Shown here one piece after another: positions 40,694 to 48,464 of a stretch of DNA of 64,000 nucleotides. Each line of letters begins with the position of its first letter. Within the stretch, counting starts at the first letter, position 1. This DNA is from Segniliparus rotundus DSM 44985. Lineage in GTDB: Bacteria > Actinomycetota > Actinomycetes > Mycobacteriales > Mycobacteriaceae. The stretch covers positions 611,946 to 675,945 of the forward strand of contig NC_014168.1 of NCBI RefSeq assembly GCF_000092825.1, given 5' to 3'. Under the pieces are notes generated by a model, which saw only the letters and a list, made by a program, of their open reading frames with translations, was not told the DNA's origin and did no database searches. The position numbers were made by a program, and so were the translations under genes.

Positions 40694-41761
40694 TCAGCGC
40701 CAGATCTGATCGGCGTCGCTCGGCTCTTGCGGCGGCGGCCCGGCCAGCGCGCCCGGCGTCCTGGAGAACCGGGGCGCCGCCTGCGGCAGGACGCCCTCCG
40801 CAAGCTCCACCAGATTGCCGCGCGCTGCCATGTGCGGGTGGCGCGAGGCTTCCTCGAAGGTCAGCACGGGAGTCGCGCACGCGTCGGAGCCCTCGAAAAC
40901 AGCGGCCCATTCGTCCCTGGTCTTGGTCCGGAAGACTTCCTCGAACGTTGTGTGCAGCTGCGGCCAGCCATCCTGGTCGCCTTGTTCGGGGATGTCCTTG
41001 CCCGCCAGCCCCAGCTTTGCGAGCAGCTCGGCGTAGAACTGCGGCTCGATCGCCCCGACCGCGAAATATTTCCCGTCCGAGGTGGTGTAGGTGCGGTAAT
41101 ACGGGGCGGCTCCGTCGAGGAAGTTGTTCTGGCGCCCGTCGTTCCAAAACCCCACCGACCGCAGCGCCCAGATCAGGTGCGACAAGGCGTTCACCCCGTC
41201 GACCATGGCGGCGTCGATGGTCTGCCCCCGGCCGGAGCGCTCGCGTTCCACAAGGGCCGCCAAGATTCCGAGGACGAGGAACATCGATCCGCCGCCGAAG
41301 TCCGCGACCATGTTCAGCGGGGGCGGCGGCGGGGCCTCGGCCGGACCGATGGCATGGAGCACGCCGGTCAGGCTCAAATAGTTGAGATCGTGGCCCGCCC
41401 GGGCGGCGAGGGGCCCGTCCTGGCCCCAGCCGGTGATCCGGCCGTACACGAGCTTCGGGTTGAGCGCCGCGCATTCCTCGGGGCCGAGGCCGTTGCGTTC
41501 CATCACGCCGGGACGGAATCCCTCGATGAGCACGTCGGCGCGTTCGACCAGGCCTTTGACTTTGGCGAGCTGATCGTCCTCGCGCAGGTCGGCGAGCACG
41601 ATCTGGCGGCCGCGCAGCTGTTGGTCTGGCAACAGGTAACCCGGCCGCTGCACCCGCACCACGTCCGCGCCCAGGTTCGCCAACAACAATGCCGCGTGCG
41701 GGCCGGGGCCGATGCCCGCGAACTCCAGAACACGGACTCCGGTGAGGGGGCCTTGGCTCAT
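40694..41761 (-). CDS. CoA-transferase family III / alpha-methylacyl-CoA racemase-like
   Basis: This is a 355-residue cytosolic enzyme of the CaiB/BaiF family. GVRVLEFAGIGPGPHAALLL at the N-terminus, HDLNYLSLTGVLHAIG and MVADFGGGSMFL (the Asp expected to be catalytic) match alpha-methylacyl-CoA racemase (Mcr). Racemases invert 2-methylacyl-CoA thioesters so that branched acids can be oxidised, which fits the preceding valine-degradation genes. Other members move CoA between acids, so the reaction is not certain. The start overlaps the stop of mmsB (ATGA). Confidence 0.85.
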   Translation of the reverse strand: MSQGPLTGVRVLEFAGIGPGPHAALLLANLGADVVRVQRPGYLLPDQQLRGRQIVLADLREDDQLAKVKGLVERADVLIEGFRPGVMERNGLGPEECAALNPKLVYGRITGWGQDGPLAARAGHDLNYLSLTGVLHAIGPAEAPPPPPLNMVADFGGGSMFLVLGILAALVERERSGRGQTIDAAMVDGVNALSHLIWALRSVGFWNDGRQNNFLDGAAPYYRTYTTSDGKYFAVGAIEPQFYAELLAKLGLAGKDIPEQGDQDGWPQLHTTFEEVFRTKTRDEWAAVFEGSDACATPVLTFEEASRHPHMAARGNLVELAEGVLPQAAPRFSRTPGALAGPPPQEPSDADQIWR

Positions 41762-42660
41762 GTCGCGCTCTTTGCTTGTTCCCGAAGCGCCAGCAGCAGC
41801 GACGAGAAGTCCAATTTCCCTGAGCCGTTGTCGGCGTGCTGGCGGAAATACTGCGCGGCGAGGCGCCCGAATTCGGTGGCCGTGCCGACCGAGTCGGCGG
41901 CGTCTGCCGCCAACGCCAAATCTTTCGCGATGAGGGCGGTCGCGAACCCCCCCTGGTAGTCCCGGTTCGCGGGGCTCGCCGGCACCGGCCCGGGAATGGG
42001 GCAGTTCGTGGTCAGCGCCCAGCACTGCGCGGACGAGGTCGACGCGACCTCGTAGAACACCTGCGGGTCCAGGCCGAGTTTTTCCGCGAGGACGAACGCC
42101 TCGCAGATCGAGACCATCGAGATGCCCAGCGCCATGTTGTTGCAGATCTTCGCCGCCTGCCCGCTGCCGTGGCCGCCGCAATGCACGACGCGCTTGCCCA
42201 TGCCTTCCAACAGTCCCTTGGCCCGGGCGACGTCCGCCTCGTCGCCGCCTGCCATAAAGGTGAGGGTGGCGTTCTGCGCCCCGAAGACGCCGCCCGAAAC
42301 AGGGGCGTCGATCGCAGCGCGCCCTGCGGCTTGGGCGAGTTCCGCCGCCTGGCGGGCCTGGTCGACGGCGATGGTGGAGCTGTCGATGAACAAGGTGTCC
42401 GGTCTGGTCGCGGTGAAGAACGCCGGATCTGCGTAGACGTCGAGCACATGCTGCCCAGTGGGAAGCATGCTCACGACGAATTCGGCTCCTGCCACCGCCG
42501 TCGGGATATCGGGCGCGATGGCGACTCCGGCCTTTTCGGCCTGTCGCAGGGCGTCTGGCGAGAGGTCGTAGCCGACGACGTCGAATCCTGCTTTCACCAG
42601 GTTGGCGGACATCGGTCCGCCCATTTGCCCTAAGCCGATGAAGGCGACGGCGGTGCTCAT
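41758..42660 (-). CDS. mmsB: 3-hydroxyisobutyrate dehydrogenase
   Basis: The enzyme oxidises 3-hydroxyisobutyrate to methylmalonate semialdehyde with NAD in valine breakdown. The 300 residues show FIGLGQMGGPMSANL (Rossmann motif), DAPVSGGVFGA (substrate loop) and GSGQAAKICNNMA with the catalytic Lys. AAGGAG lies eight bases before the ATG. mmsA ends 16 bases upstream, so the order mmsA-mmsB matches the known pathway operon. Confidence 0.92.
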   Translation of the reverse strand: MSTAVAFIGLGQMGGPMSANLVKAGFDVVGYDLSPDALRQAEKAGVAIAPDIPTAVAGAEFVVSMLPTGQHVLDVYADPAFFTATRPDTLFIDSSTIAVDQARQAAELAQAAGRAAIDAPVSGGVFGAQNATLTFMAGGDEADVARAKGLLEGMGKRVVHCGGHGSGQAAKICNNMALGISMVSICEAFVLAEKLGLDPQVFYEVASTSSAQCWALTTNCPIPGPVPASPANRDYQGGFATALIAKDLALAADAADSVGTATEFGRLAAQYFRQHADNGSGKLDFSSLLLALREQAKSAT

Positions 42661-42676
42661 GGGTGTGCTCCTTCGC

Positions 42677-44206
42677 TCACTGCATGGTGGGGATGACGAA
42701 GCTCGACGCAGCGGGCCCGCCGGTCCGGGCGGCGGCTCCCCCTCCCTCGGACCAGCGCGAGGTCACGGTCTTCGTCTTCGTGTTGAACCGGATCGAGTCC
42801 GGGCCGTGCTGTCCGAGGTCGCCGAACCCGGAGCGTTTCCAACCGCCGAAGACGTGGTAGGACACCGGCACCGGAATCGCCACATTGACCCCGACCATGC
42901 CGACTTGGACCCGGTCGGTGAAATCTCTGGCGACGTCGCCGCTGCGCGTGAAGATCGACACGCCGTTGCCGAACTCGTGCTCGCTCGGCAGGCGCAAGGC
43001 GCTCTCGTAGTCGTCCACGCGGACCACCGACAGCACCGGGCCGAAGATCTCTTCCCGGTAGATGCGCATCTGCGCGGTCACATGGTCGAACAGGCAGGGT
43101 CCGAGGAAGAACCCGTTCTCGTGCCCGGCCAACGACAGGCCTCGGCCGTCGAGCACCAGTTGCGCGCCTTCCTGGACGCCGACGTCGATGTAGCCGCGCA
43201 CCCTCTCGAGCGCGTCCGGGCCGATGAGCGGGCCGTAGTCAGCGCTCTCGTCGAAGCTGTGGCCGACTTTGAGGCTTTTGGCGCGCTCAAGGAGCTTGGC
43301 GACGAGCGCGTCGCCCGTCGCCTTGCCGACCGGCACCGCCACCGAAATCGCCATGCACCGCTCCCCGGCGCTGCCGTACCCCGCGCCGAGCAGCGCTTCC
43401 ACTGCTGCGTCGAGGTCCGCGTCCGGCATGATGACCATGTGGTTCTTCGCGCCGCCGAAGCATTGCGCCCGTTTGCCGCCCGCGCTCGCCGTCTGGTAGA
43501 CGTGCTCGGCGACCGGAGTGGAGCCCACGAAGCCCACAGCTGCCACACGCGGGTCGGCGAGCAGGGTGTTCACTGCTGTGTGCGCGCCGTTGACCACATT
43601 GAGCACTCCGGGCGGCAGGCCCGCTTCCAGGAAGAGCTCCGCGATCCGCAAGGGCACCGAGGGGTCTCGCTCGGAGGGTTTGAGCACGAAGGCGTTGCCG
43701 CACGCGATCGACGGGGCCAACTGCCACAGCGGGACCATCGCGGGGAAGTTGAACGGGCTGATCCCGGCCACCACGCCGAGCGGCTGGCGCAGCGAATGCG
43801 TGTCGATGCCCGTCCCCGCCGAGCCGGTGAACTCGCCTTTGAGCAGATGCGGTATCCCCGCGGCGAACTCCACCACCTCAAGGCCGCGTTGGATGTCGCC
43901 CTGCGCGTCCGCGAGAGTTTTGCCGTGCTCGCTGGAGAGCAGTTTGGCGAGCTCGTCCCGTTCGGACTCGATGAGCTGCAGGAATTTCAGCAGCACCCGA
44001 GCCCGGCGCTGTGGGTTCCACGCGGCCCATCCCGGCTGCGCCGCCTGCGCCGAGGCGATGGCGGCCTCGGTCTCCGCCTGGTCGGCCAGGGCCACCCGTG
44101 CTTGCACCGCGCCGGTGTTCGGGTCGTAGACCTGGCCGAAGTGGCCAGAGGCGCCTTCGACAGACTTGCCGTCGACGAAGTGTCCCAGCTCTCTGATAGT
44201 GCTCAC
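42677..44206 (-). CDS. mmsA: Methylmalonate-semialdehyde dehydrogenase (CoA-acylating)
   Basis: The enzyme converts methylmalonate semialdehyde plus CoA and NAD to propionyl-CoA. The 509-residue aldehyde dehydrogenase has SPFNFPAMVPLW, a family-specific block, and GSAGERCMAISVAVPVG with the catalytic Cys at about residue 284. The GTG start has GAGGAG six bases upstream. It is first gene of the operon with mmsB and the racemase-like gene. Propionyl-CoA produced could feed methyl-branched lipid synthesis, an inference. Confidence 0.93.
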   Translation of the reverse strand: MSTIRELGHFVDGKSVEGASGHFGQVYDPNTGAVQARVALADQAETEAAIASAQAAQPGWAAWNPQRRARVLLKFLQLIESERDELAKLLSSEHGKTLADAQGDIQRGLEVVEFAAGIPHLLKGEFTGSAGTGIDTHSLRQPLGVVAGISPFNFPAMVPLWQLAPSIACGNAFVLKPSERDPSVPLRIAELFLEAGLPPGVLNVVNGAHTAVNTLLADPRVAAVGFVGSTPVAEHVYQTASAGGKRAQCFGGAKNHMVIMPDADLDAAVEALLGAGYGSAGERCMAISVAVPVGKATGDALVAKLLERAKSLKVGHSFDESADYGPLIGPDALERVRGYIDVGVQEGAQLVLDGRGLSLAGHENGFFLGPCLFDHVTAQMRIYREEIFGPVLSVVRVDDYESALRLPSEHEFGNGVSIFTRSGDVARDFTDRVQVGMVGVNVAIPVPVSYHVFGGWKRSGFGDLGQHGPDSIRFNTKTKTVTSRWSEGGGAAARTGGPAASSFVIPTMQ

Positions 44207-44319
44207 CTGTTGCTCCTCATATATCCGTGCAAGGATCCTACGCGCCCTCCGCCGGGCGCTGTCACGGCGTCATACCTCAGCTCGTGTCCAGCCTGCCACA
44301 TGCTGTCGGTCGGCCGCCG

Positions 44320-44325
44320 TAGCAT
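44320..44325 (+). promoter_or_regulatory. -10 element of a leaderless promoter
   Basis: TAGCAT lies six bases before ATG 44332. Confidence 0.55.
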
Positions 44326-44331
44326 GTCCGC

Positions 44332-45462
44332 ATGGTCCGTTTCGTGCACACTGCAGATTGGCAGCTCGGCATGACCAGGCATTTCCTGGACGAAGAGGCG
44401 CAATCTCGGTACACGGCGGCGCGGCTCGCGACGATCCGCGCCATCGGCGAGCTCGCAGTCGGAGAGGGCTGCGAGTTCGTCGTGGTGTGCGGCGACGTCT
44501 TCGAAAGCAACCAACTCGCGCCGATGACGCTCAGCCGCGCCTTGGAGGCGATGCGTCAAGCACAGGTCGATTTCTACCTGCTGCCCGGCAACCACGACCC
44601 GCTCTGCGCCGGTTCTCTCTACACCAGCGCGCAATTCCAGGCCGAATGCCCGCCGAACGTGGTCGTGCTCGACTCCTCGCGCGAGGTGCGCCCCGGAGTC
44701 GAGCTCCTCGCCGCGCCGTGGCGCGGCAAACGGCCCGAGTCCCCGCCCGCGCTGGCGGCGCTCGCCCAGGCCGACGGGCTGGGCGGGGACGTTCTGCGGG
44801 TGCTCGTCGCCCACGGCGCGGTCGACGCGCTCTCACCCGACTTGGACGCTCCGGGCGTGATGCGGTTGGCGGACCTGGAGCGGGCCCCCGTGCAGTATGT
44901 GGCGCTCGGCGACCGGCATTCCACGACCCGCGTGACGGACCGCGTCTGGTACTCGGGCAGCCCGGAGCCGACCAACTTCGACGATGTCGAGACGGACTCC
45001 GGCGCGGTCCTGGTGGTCGAACTCGACGGGGATCGGGCGGACGTCACGCCGAGGCGGGTGGCCCGATGGCGTTTTTGCACGCAGCGACACGACGTGAACG
45101 GGGCTGCGGACATCGCGTCGCTCGACAGCGCGTTGTCGGAAATCGCGGACAAGGACAGCACCGTCCTGCGGCTGGCGTTGCGCGGCGCGCTCTCGGTCGC
45201 GCAACGCGCCGATCTGGACGAAGTCCTCTCGCGGCACAGCAGGCTGTTCGCCAGTGTGCAACTCTGGCGGCGCCACACCGAGCTGGCGACAGTTCCCGAC
45301 GACGAGGAGTTCTCCGGTTTCAGCGGTTTCGTCGGCGAGGCGGTTGCCGAGCTCGTCGAGCAGGCCCGCGCAGGGCAAGGGGACGCAGCGCGGGCGTTGG
45401 GCCTGCTCTTACGGTTGAGCGCAGCAGATAACAGCCCGGTCGGCGGGGGCGTGGCGCAATGA
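44332..45462 (+). CDS. SbcD-like DNA-repair metallophosphoesterase
   Basis: This 376-residue calcineurin-type nuclease corresponds to M. tuberculosis Rv1277. Metal-site motifs are in order: FVHTADWQLG (Gln replaces the His of the usual DxH, as in this subfamily), VCGDVFE, GNHDP, LVAHGAV and LGDRHST. With its partner it should form a SbcCD/Mre11-Rad50-type complex acting on DNA ends. The stop overlaps the start of the ATPase gene (ATGA). Confidence 0.85.
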   Translation: MVRFVHTADWQLGMTRHFLDEEAQSRYTAARLATIRAIGELAVGEGCEFVVVCGDVFESNQLAPMTLSRALEAMRQAQVDFYLLPGNHDPLCAGSLYTSAQFQAECPPNVVVLDSSREVRPGVELLAAPWRGKRPESPPALAALAQADGLGGDVLRVLVAHGAVDALSPDLDAPGVMRLADLERAPVQYVALGDRHSTTRVTDRVWYSGSPEPTNFDDVETDSGAVLVVELDGDRADVTPRRVARWRFCTQRHDVNGAADIASLDSALSEIADKDSTVLRLALRGALSVAQRADLDEVLSRHSRLFASVQLWRRHTELATVPDDEEFSGFSGFVGEAVAELVEQARAGQGDAARALGLLLRLSAADNSPVGGGVAQ

Positions 45463-47894
45463 GGCTGCACCGGCTCGTGCTGTCCCATTACCGGGGCGTG
45501 CGCCATCGCGAGGTCGTCTTCGCCGCGCAGGGCGCGACTGTGGTCGAGGGTCCGAACGAGGCCGGGAAGTCCTCCATGGTCGAGGCATTGGACCTGCTGT
45601 TCGAAGTCAAAGACTCCTCCAAGACCAAACAACTGCGCGCCATCGCCCCCAAAGGCGCGGACGCCGCTCCGTTCGTGGAAGCCGAGGTGCAGAGCGGCCC
45701 GTACCGCTTCGTGTACGCGAAGCAGTGGCTGAAGAAGCCGTCAACGGTGCTCACCGTCCTCGCGCCCAAACGGGAACAGCTCACCGGGGAGGCCGCGCAC
45801 GAGCGGGCGCAGTCCATGCTCGGCTCGACGGTGGACCTCGCCCTGTGGAAAGCATTGCGCATGCTGCAGACCGCGCGCGGGCAAGTGGAGGTCGACGGCT
45901 GCCCGGCGCTGCTCAAGGCCCTGGACGCGGCGGCGGGTCCGGTGACGCTCTCCGGCACAGAGACGACGCTGCTCGCGAAGATCGAGGCCGAGCTGCGCCG
46001 GTACTTCACCCCCGGCGGCAAGCCGACTGGCGAGCTGCGCGCGGCCCAGGAGCACGCCGCCGCAGCGCAGGCCCGGCAGGTTGAGGCGCGCGCGGCGCTG
46101 GAGTCCGTCGAAGCCGACGTCGCGCGCCATGAGGCGTTGTCCGCCCAGCTCAAGGAATTGTCGGCGGAGCGGGAAGAAGCGGCCCAGGCGCTCGCGCGCG
46201 CCCGTGAGCGCTGTGAGGCCGCACGCGGGCTGGCAACAGAATCCGACCTCGCCGCTCAGCGCGCCGCGCTCGCCGAGGCCCAAGCCCAGGCCGCGGCGCA
46301 AGCACAAGCAGAACGCGAGCGGCTCATCATCGAGCATGAGGAGCGCGTGCGCGCACTGCGCGACCTCGTGGCGCAGGGGGAGCGCCTTGTCGAAGGTTTC
46401 GCCGCCACCGCCAAGAGCATGGTCGCCGACCGGACGGCGCAGCGCGCACGCGCACAAGCAGAGCTGGCCCGTTTGCAAGACTTGGCCGAGCAAGCATCCC
46501 ACGCGGCGAAAGCGCAGCAGCGGGCGAAGTCGGCGCTTGTCAGCGCGATCGACCCGCAGCTCGCGAAGAAAGCCCAGGAAGCGGCGCGGCAAGCGGAAGT
46601 CGCGGAGGCGCAGGCGCTCGCCGCCTCTGCTGCCGTCGACATTGATTTCCATGCGCCGCAGCAGGTTCGCATCAACGACGAACAAGTCGAAGCCGCCGCT
46701 GGATCTTCGCTGCGCCGGGCCGTGTTGGACACGCTGATCCTCACGGTGCCCGACGTGCTCACCCTGCGGATCGCCCCCGGCGCCCAAGGGGAGGGCGTTC
46801 AGGTTCGGCTTCAGCAGGCCAGGGAGGCTCTGGCCGCAGCGTTGGCGCGGGCGGGCTCTGCGACTGCCGCCGAGGTGGAGCAGCGCCTCGCGGAACGGGC
46901 GGCGCTGCACGCGGAGCTGGAACAGCGCACCCTGGCGCTGACCGCGTTGCTCGGCCCCCGAACGCACGAGGAGGTCGAAGAACAAGTTCGCTCCCTGCGC
47001 GCCGAGCTCGCGGGCGCCCCCGACGCGGAGGCTGAGGCGCAGGAATGGCTCCAGGCGAAAGCCCGCGAGGTCCAAGCGCGCGAGTCCACGGCGAAGGCTG
47101 AGTTGGAGAAGGCCGCGGAGCGGCTTGGCCAGGCCCGGGAGCATGAGTGCGACGAGGCGCTCAAGGAGCGCGTGCTGCGATGTGCGGCTTCGGCCGAGCA
47201 AGGGCGCAACGCCCTCGCCGAGCTCCGGGCACGAGCGGCCGAGGCCGACCTGGAGTCGGCTCGCGGCGCAGTTGCGGCCGCCGAGCGCGCGGACGCGGCG
47301 TTGGCCAGTCGTTTCGATTCGGTCCGTGAGGACATCGCGCAAGCCGCGGGTCGGCTCTCGGTCGGCGCCCGGTCGGGCCATCAGGAGGCGTGCGACGCGG
47401 CGAGCACGCAGTTGGCGCACGCGCAAGAAGAACTGGAGCGCGTTTCAGAACGTGCCCGCGCCGCGAAATTGCTGTGGGAGACCGTGTCCGCGCGCCGTGA
47501 CGCCGCGCAGAGCCGCTACGCCGCTCCTTTGGAGCAGGCCATCAACAAGCTCGGCAGGTCGGTTTTCGGCGACTCCTTCGCGGTGCAGCTCGATGGGCAG
47601 TTGCGCGTCGAGACCCGCACCCTCGATGGGGTGACCGTTGACTTCGATTCGCTTTCCGAAGGAGCCAAAGAGCAGCTCGGTATGTTGGTGCGGCTCGCGT
47701 GCGCGAACTTGGTCGACCCGCTTGCGGGCGCGCCGGTCGTCATCGACGACGCGCTCGGCCACAGCGACCCGAGCCGTTTGGCGAAGATGCGAGAAACACT
47801 AGCCGCGGCCACAGGCCAAGTGATCGTGTTGACCTGTTATCCAGACCGGTTCGCCGGTGTGGGAGCCACAGTGCGGTTGTCAGGAAAATCCTGA
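45459..47894 (+). CDS. SbcC/Rad50-like ATPase
   Basis: This 811-residue partner of the nuclease corresponds to Rv1278. Walker A is GPNEAGKSSM (residues 30-39). PVVIDDALGHSDPSRL near residue 765 is Walker B plus D-loop, and LSEGAKEQLGMLVRLA the ABC signature. Residues about 195-720 are Ala/Glu/Arg-rich coiled coils in two arms, broken near residues 400-445 by a short globular piece rather than an obvious CxxC zinc hook. The overlap with the nuclease gene suggests a fixed complex. Confidence 0.85.
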   Translation: MRLHRLVLSHYRGVRHREVVFAAQGATVVEGPNEAGKSSMVEALDLLFEVKDSSKTKQLRAIAPKGADAAPFVEAEVQSGPYRFVYAKQWLKKPSTVLTVLAPKREQLTGEAAHERAQSMLGSTVDLALWKALRMLQTARGQVEVDGCPALLKALDAAAGPVTLSGTETTLLAKIEAELRRYFTPGGKPTGELRAAQEHAAAAQARQVEARAALESVEADVARHEALSAQLKELSAEREEAAQALARARERCEAARGLATESDLAAQRAALAEAQAQAAAQAQAERERLIIEHEERVRALRDLVAQGERLVEGFAATAKSMVADRTAQRARAQAELARLQDLAEQASHAAKAQQRAKSALVSAIDPQLAKKAQEAARQAEVAEAQALAASAAVDIDFHAPQQVRINDEQVEAAAGSSLRRAVLDTLILTVPDVLTLRIAPGAQGEGVQVRLQQAREALAAALARAGSATAAEVEQRLAERAALHAELEQRTLALTALLGPRTHEEVEEQVRSLRAELAGAPDAEAEAQEWLQAKAREVQARESTAKAELEKAAERLGQAREHECDEALKERVLRCAASAEQGRNALAELRARAAEADLESARGAVAAAERADAALASRFDSVREDIAQAAGRLSVGARSGHQEACDAASTQLAHAQEELERVSERARAAKLLWETVSARRDAAQSRYAAPLEQAINKLGRSVFGDSFAVQLDGQLRVETRTLDGVTVDFDSLSEGAKEQLGMLVRLACANLVDPLAGAPVVIDDALGHSDPSRLAKMRETLAAATGQVIVLTCYPDRFAGVGATVRLSGKS

Positions 47895-47979
47895 CGATGG
47901 GGCACGGGGGGCGAGAAGGCGATGGTCCGCCAGATGGTTCCCCTCGGGGCGGCGGCGGAAAATTCCGCGAACGCAGAGG

Positions 47980-48447
47980 CTAGAAGTTCGCCTCTGGGTC
48001 GGGGCTCGTGCAGACGCCCACGACATCGGTCGCGACGTCGTCGTATTTCGCGAGATAGAAGTAGATGTCCTCACGGTCGAGGTCGGGCATCGCGCGGATG
48101 CGGATGGTCTCCGCCAACGCGCTGGATCTGCTCACATAGCGGTGGGCGAGGTTCGTCCACCACTGCGGGAAGCCGTTGTCCGGGAGGTAGGCCACAGTGT
48201 CGCGCGCTTTGCGGATCTTGGTCCAGACTCCGTCCGCGAGGTATTCCATGCCGGGGTCGTCGTAGCTCCACCCGTCGACGTCGATCCGCTGGCGGAATGG
48301 TTTGAGCGCCGCGGCGCTATCGTCCACCGCCTTGAGCATGATCGGGCACGGGCCGGTCGGCGCGACCGGGTCTGCCCCCGCAGGGACGAGCGCGCCGCCC
48401 ATGGCGAGCGAAGCGATGAGCGCCGCCTTCGTGAGGATGTGTGGCAT
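47980..48447 (-). CDS. Small secreted protein, paralogue of 28357 and 29429
   Basis: This 155-residue protein has a signal peptide to about residue 27 (GALVPAGA). Mature sequence: GPCPIMLKAV, then DGWSYDDPGMEYLADG, helices, and VGVCTSPDPE at the end. The Cys, W-x-Y-x-DP and Cys order matches the two proteins near 29 kb. ATG 48447 lies seven bases after TATGCT, just as in the 29429 gene; an ATG at 48459 would be the alternative. It is downstream of an ESX-accessory operon on the same strand but has its own promoter. Confidence 0.75.
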   Translation of the reverse strand: MPHILTKAALIASLAMGGALVPAGADPVAPTGPCPIMLKAVDDSAAALKPFRQRIDVDGWSYDDPGMEYLADGVWTKIRKARDTVAYLPDNGFPQWWTNLAHRYVSRSSALAETIRIRAMPDLDREDIYFYLAKYDDVATDVVGVCTSPDPEANF

Positions 48448-48454
48448 AGACGAC

Positions 48455-48460
48455 AGCATA
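48455..48460 (-). promoter_or_regulatory. -10 element of a leaderless promoter
   Basis: TATGCT on the reverse strand sits seven bases before ATG 48447. Confidence 0.55.
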
Positions 48461-48464
48461 CTGG